A stretch of DNA of 64,000 nt, taken from NCBI RefSeq assembly GCF_963678635.1, contig NC_087066.1, positions 38,075,755 through 38,139,754 on the forward strand, read 5' to 3'. Below are positions 52,061 through 62,705 of the stretch, one piece after another (positions within the stretch are counted from its first letter, which is position 1; every line of letters begins with the position of its first letter). Under the pieces are notes generated by a model. That model made no database searches. It was not told where the DNA came from and saw nothing but the letters and a program-made list of their open reading frames with translations. The DNA comes from Symsagittifera roscoffensis (Eukaryota; Xenacoelomorpha; Acoela; Convolutidae). A program made the position numbers and the translations under genes.

Positions 52061-52509
52061 GGACCGTATCATCGATAATGGCTTGCTGGTAGACTGGGTC
52101 CCTACCCCTGCTGGTGGTCTGGTCGGAAGGGGAAATTCTCCCGCGCCATATTCCGTCGTGTTAGCCAAGCGGGGGTTCCTCGCAAGGTCAAATCCCCTCT
52201 GTCAACATTACAGGATAGCCATATGGTTTGCTCTTGATTCGAGATCCCATCCGAAGTGTAACCGACCATTAATTCAGCTTCGGTCGCTGACTCCCTGCAT
52301 TCTCCTTGCGACTCCAGTTGCTGGATGGATGGCATGAGGATGGCATTAACCACAAGCGCTTGAGGATGGCATTAACCATTATCGCGAGCCTCTCATCCAC
52401 TTGCGTGTAGTCAAGGTCCCTCAAGCGCTTGAAGAGCTCGTCCAGTGTGGGTTTTCTGAGCGCCGCTCGCACGGACTTCCAGAAATCTGCCATTACTGTA
52501 TTTCCTTTT

Positions 52510-52603
52510 CTCAAGAGATCTCACGAAAAACCTTGCTCAAGAAATACCTCACCTAGTTAAACTCAAGAAATACCCTTCACAGATTAACACTCAAGAGATA
52601 CCT
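52510..52603 (-). promoter_or_regulatory. Four spaced CTTGAG motifs just upstream of an ATG
   Basis: On the minus strand a motif near GGTATYTCTTGAG occurs four times (CTCAAG on plus at 52510, 52536, 52562 and 52590). Spacings are 26, 26 and 28 bp, ending 17 bp before ATG 52493. The regular spacing suggests a binding-site array or 5' leader repeat. The role is inferred from position only. Confidence 0.5.
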
Positions 52604-53702
52604 TTCTTCAGTACCGATTGTGCAGAACTGCTTGAAGTTTCTTTTTTTTCGTTACTCGTGCAATTACGATCCAGATCTCGTTTTAGTTTTTTGATGACAC
52701 AAATCAGACTGAAAATTAGTTTTAGTTTTAGACCAAAACGTTTTTCGCTCCTATCTAACCTAAACCTCCCCCTTACTACCTTTAAACCATTATCCAAACA
52801 ATTTCAAGATAAGACGATTCAATTAGATTTTAAAAACATGCAGATTTATCTTCTGTTTTAGCACCATAACGTTCGAATTAAAAATTGTGTCATAAATTTC
52901 ATGCCAATCATTCTAAAACCTATTTTCCTGACGCGTACCCCTAACTCGAGACCCTCGTCTCCTCCCGAAGCTCAGTCGATGCTCAAGTAGTACTTCTTGT
53001 GTAAATAAACCATTATTTCAGTTTCTGCAAAGATCACGTGCAGGATGGCGTATAATTCCCTGGGGCTCAATTTACCCCTGTTCGGATTATAGACTGGCAC
53101 TGAAACCTCTCCTATCCTTCTTTCGACCAGGAAATTCCTCAATCGGGTCAATGCTAACATCACATGCTGAGGATCTGTCACGTTTCACTCTTGTAGCGAC
53201 TCTTTTCAACGGCGTTCGCGTGTTTAAGATTTTCAGAAAACTGGCAAAAGAAGTTTTGTATCTAATTTCCAATGTTTTAAAGTGGCTTTTAAGCCGTAGC
53301 GATCCTTTGTTCCGTGTCTAGTTGAGCCATGAGTTGGCTTCGACTGATTGAGTTGGAAAAAGACGAGAAATACCGTATCTGGCCATGGAGGCCTATCCTT
53401 TGTGATCTCAAATGTGACGAGTAATATGTTTTGTTCTATAACACTTTTGGTTGTTTAAGACATCAAAACCACAATATAGAACCCACCAAACACGTCGTCG
53501 GGCTTTATGTCTGATCAAGAGCACCAGTGGAAGTGTTCAAATGGGGCTTGGCCACCTCCTTATTGTAACGTACTAGATTTTAAGAGAAACATTTAGGGAG
53601 TTTTTCTTCGGTGCGTTTATTTAGTATGATGATTAGTTAAACGTTTTGAGAGAGCTAATACAAATACCAAAAAGACCAGAAAAAAAACCAACAGAGGAAA
53701 GT
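52604..53702. other. Spacer between the two copies, no gene seen
   Basis: Mixed-composition DNA. Small minus frames at 52972-53272 (LALTRLRNFLVERRIGEVSV) could be further degraded coding sequence, but no family is evident. No R1 copy was detected here. Confidence 0.35.
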
Positions 53703-54170
53703 TACTCTTGCGTTGAGTCGGGATCCAATCCTTGCCAACATCTACTTGCCACATCTGTATACTGGAGGAACCCCTTTTTGCATTCGCCATCTGAGGTTTG
53801 AAGTCTTCTTCGTTCCCAGAGTCGTCGAGGCCTCCATTTCGACTAACACTTAGGCCAAACTCTGGGCCGCTAAATTTCTCTTGTAGGCCGCCGTGTTCCA
53901 CCTCGCTAGAACCATGGGAGTCGTCTCCTTCAAGTTCGCTTCTTCTACCTCCCGTTTCCTTTTCCTAGGCCTCACTCCTTTGCTCGGGGGCGTAATCACA
54001 ATCATCACTGACTCCACTTCTTTGTCCAGATCTTAGCTTATCCTACTCTTGCCTCCACCCTCTCTAGCCTTAGGAATAGTAATTTTAATATCAATTATAC
54101 TCTTATCATCAATTTCAACCCTAATTTCCTTATTTTCAGTTTTTTCATTTGGAGTAGATCTATTTTTTCA

Positions 54171-54960
54171 TTATTTCGCCTCGGTACTCTGCCTTTGTTC
54201 CCTCAGACGTACCATCTTCTGGAGCAGCTCTCCTCTCGTTTTCTCATCTATTCCAGTGGCCATCAGAACAGTTTTTCCAAATCCCTCTACAGTGTCCCAC
54301 AACTCTTTGTTGAAATCGTCCAAACTGACTTTACGTTCAACTTTCTGATTGAATTCGCTCAAGAAATCCTGCCATGCTTTTTCATCCAGCGTGTTCAGGA
54401 ACATCCACTTGTTCCCATCAAAATTGTTTTTTTCCTTCACTTCATTGCTCAAGAGCACCATCCCCATGGTATAGGGTTCACTCGCCAGAGGCAGCTCAAG
54501 ATTCTAGCGGGGAGACGCCAAGGGTAGGGTGGCCATGTCCGCCCAGTCATCACCATTCAAGTCTTGCAACAGCTCACGCGTGGTGCGAGGACTAAAATTC
54601 CCGGTCACTGCTCCCTCGTCGGGCATAGTCCCCAACTCCATTTCTTCTCCAGTTTCACTGAGGGTTTCGTCCATAATTTTTCCCTCTCCTGACTCAGCTT
54701 GATCTCTCTCCAAGGCATCCTTGAATCTGTTTTCTACGGGAAGGCTTCTTCTATCCCCTGGGGTGCCGACTGACAGACAGGGCTGAAGGTGTTGCTGGGT
54801 CCGTTACTTTGTGTTCAGTGAGGTGCACATATAAGGTCACTGCCGTGTCCAGTTTTTGTCCATCCTGTCGCAACTCCACCTCCTCCAATCCATAAGGTGC
54901 TAGATATTTTCTCGTGCTGCACTTCATGCCATCCTTCAGAGCTATAAAACCTTCCTGCAT
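54171..54960 (-). pseudogene. Decayed-region segments, acidic, copy 2
   Basis: Frames 54960-54751, 54713-54504 and 54467-54171. The last two are in one phase, broken only by TAG 54504-54506 between TLPLASPR and NLELPLASEPYTMG. The content is acidic (SGEGKIMDETLSETGEEMEL) then helical (EKAWQDFLSEFNQKVE). Copy 1 (48131-48921) has the same TAG plus an extra frameshift. Confidence 0.5.
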
Positions 54961-55077
54961 ATGGGCATTCTGCTCTCGAATCCAGCCTTCTCAAGCGTCT
55001 TTAGAACTCCCCGAACTTCATACTTAGGAGGCATCGAACCCCGCATCTTCTTTGCATGAGTAGTCCACGAATTTATA

Positions 55078-55794
55078 TTAATTTCGCGAATATCCGATGA
55101 ATAAGGGGTTCCAGCGGTCCGTGAACACATTCTGCTGCCGCTCTACCACTTCTCTCGCATGTATCGTCGGGACTACCATCGGGCTATTCATTCCTAACGT
55201 CATCTGTCTCACCGTCGGGAACTCAGGGATCGCAGCGGGTAGTACGTCCCGCTCAAGAATCGTTTCTAGCTCTTTTTTTGCAAAACCAAAACTCTTCGTC
55301 CATGCCGGGATCCTCATGACCTCTCCCGTGTTTCGTCCCATTGGATTCAAGTTCCGGAACTCCGGGTAGGCCTCGATGGGACCTTCTCGTTTTTCCCTCA
55401 CCCTGAACTGCAACTGGCCCCTGAAAATGAGCACTATTAACTCATTCTTCATTTTCCCGAACAGCACCGTTTCACTCAGCTGTCTTATCACGTCATCCTG
55501 CTTACATCAATTCAGCGCCGTCCCATCCAGAATGTTGATTTAACTCACGTGTACCACTGAATGTTGAGACGCCGCCACAAGTGGATCCGGGAAGGCATAC
55601 GTCACGGCTGGCCCGTAGACACAGTTCACCAACTCCCCCAGTCCTCTGATCATTCCCAAGGGATGGGATCTCATCGCCAGACCAAAGTCGGTTAGGAGAG
55701 GTATGTCTCCATTTGCCTCCCTCATCTCTTCTCTAGTCTTCGGATTCCTTTCCTCGCCTGTCAAGTACCGGTTCTGCATTAAGAGATATTCCAC
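55078..55794 (-). pseudogene. Decayed-region segments, copy 2
   Basis: Two frames, 55794-55540 (NRYLTGEERNPKTREEMREA) and 55491-55078 (IRQLSETVLFGKMKNELIVL), are in phase. They are separated by 51 bp that either form a tiny GT-AG intron or contain two in-frame stops (TAA, TGA). A 23-bp deletion near 55085 ends the second frame early. Confidence 0.5.
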
Positions 55795-55805
55795 CAGCAG
55801 TGTCT

Positions 55806-56438
55806 TTAGCCTGGCAGCAAATTTGTGTCTTCAGCCCGCCAGCCCGGAAGTGTCTTCAGACCGGCAGCAAAGGCGTGGGCCTTTCTCACCGACAGGATTT
55901 CGCCACACTTCATCAGTCGATGAAACGCCGTCAGGTTCCCATGCGTCAAGAGTACCAACGTCAAATATCCGTCGATCCATAGGGTCTCTACACGTCTGCT
56001 AAACATGTTTGCCGGACCCATGTTGAATAAGTACCTGGGATATACCGGATACAAGGCTAGTAGGAGGTTGATGGGCATGCTCAAGAGGTCCTGCACAAAT
56101 GCCACGAAGATGGTAATCCCCGCGTAAAACACTTTATCCATGTATTTCTTCTCCCAGCATCGACTCAAGAATCTCAAGATTTCGTATGTCTTCCTGGTCA
56201 TCAGTTCACTCTTCGCATGCTTCCTCCAGAAACCGCCGAAGGTGACCTCATTGGCTGACGTGACAAATCTCCCCGCAGTCATTTCTCTCTTCTCTGCGAT
56301 CTCAAGCTGCTCCTCCAGCAACTCCCAGATCTGCTTAACCAGGGGAGGTGCTCTCTTCCTCGTCTTGTCCGTCACATTCTCCAGTCTCGGTGTTAGAAAC
56401 GGCCCCCTTCCTCTTTCCTGCGTCAAACGATATCCCAT
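55806..56438 (-). pseudogene. Decayed-region segment, 210 codons, copy 2
   Basis: It contains LTQERGRGPFLTPRLENVTD, a helical region and hydrophobic stretches (ITIFVAFVQDLLSMPINLLL). The frame is lost at a 50-bp direct repeat (GGCAGCAAA on plus at 55813 and 55863), which re-encodes FAAGLKTL as FAARLKTL in the next frame and leads into LLVEYLLMQNRYLTG. Confidence 0.55.
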
Positions 56439-56473
56439 CGTTTCCAGCTGCTTCTCGGCTCCGCTACATTATT

Positions 56474-57487
56474 TCATTCAATGTTTGGCCCTCTCGCACT
56501 GCTGGTAGAGCTCGTTATCGTAAGATCCATGCACCTAAACGACAAGCTGGCTGTCAAATGGGTTATCACGGGATGATCGTCCCCTACCTTCGGGTTGAAT
56601 TTCAATTGCCGGGCAAGATTCGACACCTCAAGACAAAGGACCTCATCCAACACAATCAAGATTTCCGCGAGCTCATAAAAGCCTCTCAGAGCATGGGACA
56701 CATCCGCCCATGCTGCCGCCACTTCCGAATTCGGAAGCCTCAAGTTTAACGGCTCTAGCTCACGATTCGATGCTGCCATTAGCATTCGCCATCCGTTGCC
56801 TTCTGCTATCAGGATCAACATTGCATACACGAACTGCAGAGCTGGTGGCATGCCTGCGTAACCTTGCGATGATTCAAACACCACCTTCGTTTTTGATCCC
56901 AACCGGGAAGCTACCAACTCCTGCACTTCGTTCATAGCTGCAAACAGCTTCTGGATCGCCTCCCAGATCTTCATTGGCGTCGGCTCTCCACTCCTCAAGT
57001 GCTCAAGTAGTTTCGCTGCGTGTAGGTGGTCGTTCATCCCCGCAAATAACAACAGCTCTGGCTCACATTGCGTCTCCAACTTTATTGCCACAATCAGAGT
57101 CAGCATCTGGTAATAGATATACCAAAGTTTCCGGCCAAAACAATTCCCCTCGAAGTCCGATCCCGCTACAATGATGGCTCTCGCTGCTCCAGGATCTGAT
57201 TGATCATAAACTGCCATCGTCTTGGCCAGCTGCGAGGTTCTATAGGATCTCCCCTACCTTTGGTCTTCGGCCAGCTTCGGACCCGTATATGCAGTGTCAC
57301 GAAGCCCCATACTTTTCGGCTCAAGAAGTTTCTCCTCTGCCCTCAGCTGCGCGCGAATCGCCACTCTGATCCTGGCTATTCTGGTCCGATGCTTCGGATG
57401 CTCTTCTATGAGACCTGGGCTCCCCAGCTCCTTGAGGGGCCTGTAGTTGACTGGCCCCATTATAGACCTATTGGGAATCCCCGTCAA
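56474..57487 (-). pseudogene. Decayed-region segment with GMND motif, copy 2
   Basis: A 77-codon frame (57487-57254) and a 247-codon frame (57217-56474) are in the same phase, separated only by TAG 57254-57256 and 12 further codons. The longer one has ARAIIVAGSDFEGN near its start and ELLLFAGMNDHLHAAKLLEH. It then has a long helical part (KIWEAIQKLFAAMNEVQEL). GxND recalls SGNH hydrolases, but the other SGNH blocks are not convincing. Copy 1 has the same TAG. Confidence 0.5.
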
Positions 57488-57542
57488 GTCGGCAGTCTCC
57501 AGTATATTGGCTCAAGAAAAGTGCACCTCGTGTGCCTTCAGT

Positions 57543-57767
57543 ATTATTGTATCGTGTCCCGGATCCTAAGGGGGGGTCCTTCCTAAGGGGGGGGGGGGGG
57601 GGGGTCCTCACGTAAAGCAAAATCCTAGGAAAGGGGTCCTTAATTTTTTGGAGGACCCCTATCCTAGGATTTTGTAAATGATCGCAAGTTCCCACCCCTA
57701 AAGTAAAAAACCCCCTCCTTAGGATCTTGTTAAGCTGAGCTCAACAACCGGGACGCGATACAATAAT
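57543..57767. mobile_element. MITE-like palindromic element with G/C-run core
   Basis: Terminal inverted repeats ATTATTGTATCGTGTCCCGG (57543-57562) and its near-perfect complement (57748-57767) flank ~185 bp rich in CCTAAGG/CCTAGG and a run of 17 or more G at about 57585-57604. No coding. It sits at the right breakpoint of the 3.8-kb duplication. Confidence 0.75.
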
Positions 57768-58142
57768 TCCTTCTAATTCCTTTGAAAGCGGTCCTTTTTC
57801 CCGCGATAATTAAAATTAATCGTCCTAATTCCTGAACTTTTCTTTTTTCGTCCTAGTTTCATGTGGATATCATTTCCTGGCTTTCGTTCTTTTCGTCAAA
57901 GATTTGTCATGCTATTAAAGTTTGTTATTCAAAACAAGCCTAAGGATTTCACACATTTGTTTGAATTAACACTTGGTTTGCGTCTACTAGTTTATTTGCC
58001 TGAAGCTATTTATGTTAAAACAGTGATTGAGCTCAATACGAGTATTTTATTAGTTGTAAATTGGTAAAAACCAAAACATATACAAGTCGAAGTATAAAAA
58101 GGACGAACAGTAAAAATCATCTGAAAATATATGTTTCAGACT
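57768..58142. other. 3' flank of the DNA polymerase gene
   Basis: AT-rich; contains the presumed 3' UTR of the polymerase. No separate gene is supported. Confidence 0.35.
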
Positions 58143-61100
58143 TTAATGTTTATTGTTTTGGTTTTCTTTGCGCTGTTTTTTAGATGGTCGTTCTTCTGAA
58201 GCTTCAGATAAAATAAATGGGTTTTTTATAGGGGGACGTTCACGGACTCGGCTACTAGAAGCTTCTTCTTCTTCTTGCAGCTCTGCTTCTGAGTAGGGCC
58301 GCTGTAAAAATCCCCAATCCGGAAGTGTAAAATCGGGAGAACTGTTACCAGTTTCATTGTATGAGTTGGCCCACTCGGTGTCCATGTAAATGTCTTCTAG
58401 AAAAGCATTTTCTTCAGCGGCTTTATGGCCAAAGGGCACTGTCGAAATTCCGTCGAAAAGTAGAAAACGTTTTGAGTCGAATGGTGATAATGCAAGTTTG
58501 TTTTGTTTCACTGTCAAATTGGTGTGACCTTTCGAAACTATTTTATAGTTGTATACTCTCATTGTTTTTCCAGTGAATAATGTGTCCCTGAAGGTTTGGT
58601 GGACCAATTCTCTCTGTGCACTCCGTTTAATTCCTTTGGCACTCAATTTTTGAGTGCCTTCTAAACAGAAGCAAAATTATTATTCTTTTCTACAACGTAG
58701 GGGATAGCTTCATTTCACTTCAGCCACTCAATTTATACCGAACAAAATTTGATTCATTTTACCAAAAAAGAGCAGAAGACTCCAAATTATGATTAAAAAA
58801 GTGGAAAAAAGAGGGAATATGTTGTCAGATAAATCAACGTTTAGGCAACATTGTATAATGTTGCCTAAATCAGCTAAATACCCATAGTTTAATGCAACAA
58901 ATTAAGGGGTGTAGGTAGGTTGGTGGTGGTATTTTTGTTCTGTAAAACGTAGGAATGGGGGGTGGAAGGGTGGCTTCAATTTTATTTACCATTAAGGACG
59001 ACCGAATATAGTTTCGGTTTTAGGGCGATGAATTCTCTGATCGGCTTCCCACCAGTCTCGTCTTTGAACTTCAGCACAACTTTCTTGTTGGTATCCTCGA
59101 ACAAGAAATGGTCCTTATCGTAATTTGAAAAGTCGAAATCAGCTTTCATTTTCTCCAAGTCTCGGTAAACGTCATCAGTTTTTATAGCGTAAATAAAACT
59201 ATCCGTGTCGGAGTAAAGGAGTTCTAAGTTTAGATTTGGTTTCATTTTTTGATAATGAAACTGAAACATGAAACGCTTGGCGAGGTCTAGGATGGTCGCA
59301 CACACTATCATAGGTTTATCCCATAATATTTTTGTTACTGAAAAGCTAATTGTGGCTAATTGATCGTCAATGATTTGAAAGCTTTTCATTGTGCTCAGAG
59401 CTGTTTTTTGTAAAAGTTCTCTCTCATTCCTTACAATCTCCAGCTTCTTTCTTCCTAACTTAGACTCCATTGTCTTACCGAAAGCTGAATTAACAATTAG
59501 CTTGTAGAAGTTCTCCTGGAATTTATTTACCGCGGCTTTTCGTAGGCGGGTGTTGAGGTCGACAAAGGGTGCCATCCAGTGACTTTGGCGGAACTGAAGA
59601 ACTTTTCCGAGGTGAGTTATTTTCATTCCCAGCTCATGGTACAATTTTAGGGTAAGGTAGTGCAAAACATAACCTTCTTTAGGATGCAAGGTCTGTAGAA
59701 GCTTTGGCACTTTTGGCAGTGTGGTGATTCCCAATTTTCCCAACATGTCGACTTGCTCGTTGCTCATTGCACCGATGTCCACTACTTCACGAGAGGGGGC
59801 AAGGGGGTAATCAGCAAAGAAGTCGTGAAGCTCTTCGGGTATGGTTAAATTGACTTCAACTATATAACCCCACTCTGAGGTTTCGCTGGTGAGCAGTATG
59901 TCTGCCAGACTTTTTTCAACTATTGAAAAATCGTTTAAGGGCAAAGGGCAGTGTTTCATTATCCCCCCGTACAAATTGTTTGCATCAATATTGAGGATGT
60001 AGCTTGATGGTTCTGAGGGCGAAAAATCGTCGAGGTATTTATTGTTTGCTTTGTAAAATCGGCGCGCGTAAACCGACGACATGCCTCCTCGTATCAATCG
60101 CTGCACAAGGTCTAGATGTTCACGGTCCGTTAAGAGTTTCAGTTCGGGCTTACAAACTTTTAGAAAGGCGTCCCCGGAAAGGTTACTTGCCGTGAAGTAA
60201 CAGGCGCAATCCAGCCCGTATGTTTGATAGCAAACTTCACGAAAAGCTTCGAAAACGGAAGCAAGCAATAGCACATCTGTAGTCAAGTACAAGTCGTGGT
60301 AATCACCAAGTGAGCCACACTTCAGTTCGGTGAAAACTTTAAGGGCATGATTGTACTCGCTTCTTGAAACACTCACCTCCTGTTAGACTATTTTTCCACA
60401 TTGCTCGTGGGGGAAGGCGAGTTTCTCGGAATTTTTCGAATGAGTTGAAGTATGAGTAGGGGTAATGCCCTTTCTGTTTCAACAGACTGACTTTTTCACG
60501 TGAGTGGCCGAGTTTTTCAAAATAGTTCTCCAGCAGAAAAAACTTTTCGTTGGGCAAATTATCGACAAGTTTTGCCAACGATGCTAGCATGAACCTATAC
60601 GAATCGATGAATCGAGTTTTTTGATTTTTCCGTTTTTGTCCGTGTACGTTTTTATGTAGACTGAGATTGTCAAGGATATATATTTTTCTTCAGATGCGGG
60701 TATTACGGAAAAAGTGTTTTCCGAATCGCTTTTTGCCAGCGCTTTGATTACAAAGTGTAAATCATAATTTGACAAATTATGAGCTACCACTGGAATGTAA
60801 TTTGTTGTTTTTCTATTAACGTTACACTCATTGTGCGCCCAACCCAGAAACTTGTTGGTGTAATGGCAATGATCAAGTACCACTTGATCATTGTCGGAAA
60901 AATCATTCTCGCATATCCAACAAATTGTAGCATCTTCCCGTTCCTGGTCTGTTATACCAGTGAAAGTGTAATATTTCCTTTTTTCTACGTAAATTTGTCT
61001 CGCTAACGATTCAAGGGAGCTAATTAGCTCTTCCATCACATTCGGTCCTCTTTTAAGCTCAAACTTTAACAGGTCTTTTTTCCCAAATTCGATTACTGCT

Positions 61101-62705
61101 AACGCGTAGCCGCACGGTTGATGGATTTCAATTGTTTGCGTGCTAGATTTTCGCGGATCTGGTTGCGGTCCGTATACTGGTAAGAGCAGTGACTCCAAAT
61201 CAAAGTAGATTACTCTGGGTACGTACCAACGAGCTGTTAAGTTTTTGAGCTTGTGGTCATCTTTTCCCGGCTTGGGCATTGTTACGACGACATCTTCGTC
61301 TTGGTAGCACAGTTCTTGATGTCTTCTCAGAGTTTCGAATGAAGCGCATGTGTGGAAACATTTGCGACAAATCTCAGATTGAAATCGGTGCACTTTGTGC
61401 CGCACGTACTCGACCAGTTTCTGGAGATCACTTATCAACACATAGTGATATTTTGATCCATCTGTCAGCAGCAACAAGTCCACAATCAGGCTAGTAGTGA
61501 ATCTGCTCGATACTCTTATGGGCAACAATTCGCCATCGTTGTACCTGAACAGAAAAATAATTTTTATACCTAGGTTTGAAATGAAATAAAAAGGGTGTTT
61601 GAATAGGTGAAGAACATTATTGAAGGAATTTAAAAATTTTTAGAAGGCAATTAGAATTTGCTTACCGGAAGACGTTGATTTGACAATTGTTCAACTTTTC
61701 AAATCTGTCCATATCCATCAGACCCATTGGCATTTCGTATTCCCCATTGATTTTCACAATTCCTTCTTTGTCGAGATTGTAGGTTGAGACTTTGTTTTTC
61801 TCCAGCCACCGTCTAGATGTGGGGTAGAGGGCCGGCTCATTCACATTGTGATATGCGGCAACAAAGCAGTAGAGAAAGCAACGGTCATCATCTTTAGTGT
61901 TGATATTTGTGAGCAGAGTAGATGCTGCGCTGAGTGCATCAGGTAGCTCGAGGTAGGATCCTGCTCTTATTGGTGAGGAGGCCGCGAAACTGATTTGCAA
62001 TTTTTCAATTCTGTCAATAATCCATCCGCTACCATGAGAAGAGAACGAATTGACTTGGTTGACCATATGTTCAATCAGTTCCAAGAATTGAACCCCAGCT
62101 ATTCCCTCGAAGTACACTGTCAATGTCTTAGTGTTCAGAAACAGCATGGTCCTTTCGAAGTTTCCACTGTCCCCGTCTTGCACAGTGGGAATTTTGATCA
62201 TTCCCACTTCCACGTGGAATTGCACCTTGTTCGGACCCTCTTTGACCCTTTCCAGTATAAGAGCATCTATTTCCTCCTTGTTTTGCATCATGATTTGAAG
62301 CAAATCCATTTCTTTTTCACCAACTTTGAGATCGTATCGACGCAATTTGCCTCTGAACGCGCTTTCCGTTGGGGCAGCGGAAGACGTCGTCTCAATGCCG
62401 TCCCAAACTGGCAATGCGTGCTTCTTCAGCAAGTGTTGTCCATAGCTTTCCTTGGTGAGAAATATTGTATGGCAATAGATACAATGACTATTCAAAGTCA
62501 TGTCATGTACCAGCTCGACGTGCTCTCGGGCTTCCGACAAATTCTCGAAAGACTCGAGACACTCATCGCAAACAGTTTGAGGAGGAGGGGGAGGAAGGAT
62601 CTTGTGAACTTTTTGCTCATGTCTTCTCAAGTTCCTTTTAGAGCTCAGTATTTTTCCGCACTGCTGGCAACAAACAGGTGTCGCGATAGAAGTAGAGTTC
62701 GGCAT
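58143..62705 (-). CDS. Family B (protein-primed type) DNA polymerase with zinc fingers, three exons
   Basis: Exons 62705-61666, 61544-58990 and 58660-58143 join at canonical GT-AG introns (121 and 329 bp) with matching phases. Exon 1 has three C2H2 fingers (CQQCGKILSSKRNLRRHEQ, CDECLESF, HCIYCHTIF). Exon 2 has another CX2C finger, exonuclease I (IYFDLESLL), an endonuclease VII-like zinc motif (CWICENDF, DHCHYTNKFLGWAHNECN), exonuclease II (AHNLSNYDLHFV) and exonuclease III (YHDLYLTTDVLLL). The palm follows: motif A IDANNLYGGIM, motif B YKLIVNSAFGKTMES and motif C YSDTDSF. Exon 3 completes the thumb (SAKGIKRS, KLALSPFDSKRFLL) and a basic tail. Two -1 shifts break exon 2: at an A6 run near 60620, and near 60380. 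It resembles virus/Polinton-related polymerases known from invertebrate genomes. With no neighbouring Polinton genes it may be a domesticated or orphan copy. Confidence 0.88.

Larger units (their letters stand above)
45000..52493 (-). pseudogene. Long decayed coding region of unknown function, copy 1
   Basis: From ATG 52493 (MADFWKSVRAALRKP) downward, successive minus-strand frames of 60-216 codons follow one another with only stops or small indels between them, as expected of one or a few long ORFs that decayed. Some joins are in frame: the TAG at 51213-51215 and the TGA at 50423-50425 are simple in-frame stops. Others are shifted, for example by a 26-bp tandem duplication at 52336-52387. 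A possible 51-bp GT-AG intron lies at 49482-49532 in phase 0. Composition is far more GC-rich than the surroundings. No transposase, RT or other replication motif was recognised. R1 repeats lie at its 3' side. It may be a lineage-specific element or gene family. Confidence 0.6.
53703..57540 (-). repeat. 3.8-kb duplicated block, copy 2
   Basis: Direct duplicate of 47665-51503. At the right edge the homology stops exactly where a ~225 bp MITE-like palindromic element begins (57543), so its insertion or a rearrangement at that element may have set the breakpoint. Confidence 0.9.

Noticed and set aside
56474..57217. SGNH/GDSL hydrolase, as in some CR1 or Ngaro elements
   Set aside because: Only GMND resembles an SGNH block; a catalytic GDS and the final D-x-x-H are not convincing.
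57221..57249. 28-base GT-AG intron removing the shared TAG at 57254
   Set aside because: It is too short for a spliceosomal intron and removing it would shift the frame.
60363..60376. GTGAGT near 60376 as a splice donor in the polymerase
   Set aside because: No acceptor follows before clearly coding polymerase sequence; a frameshift explains it better.
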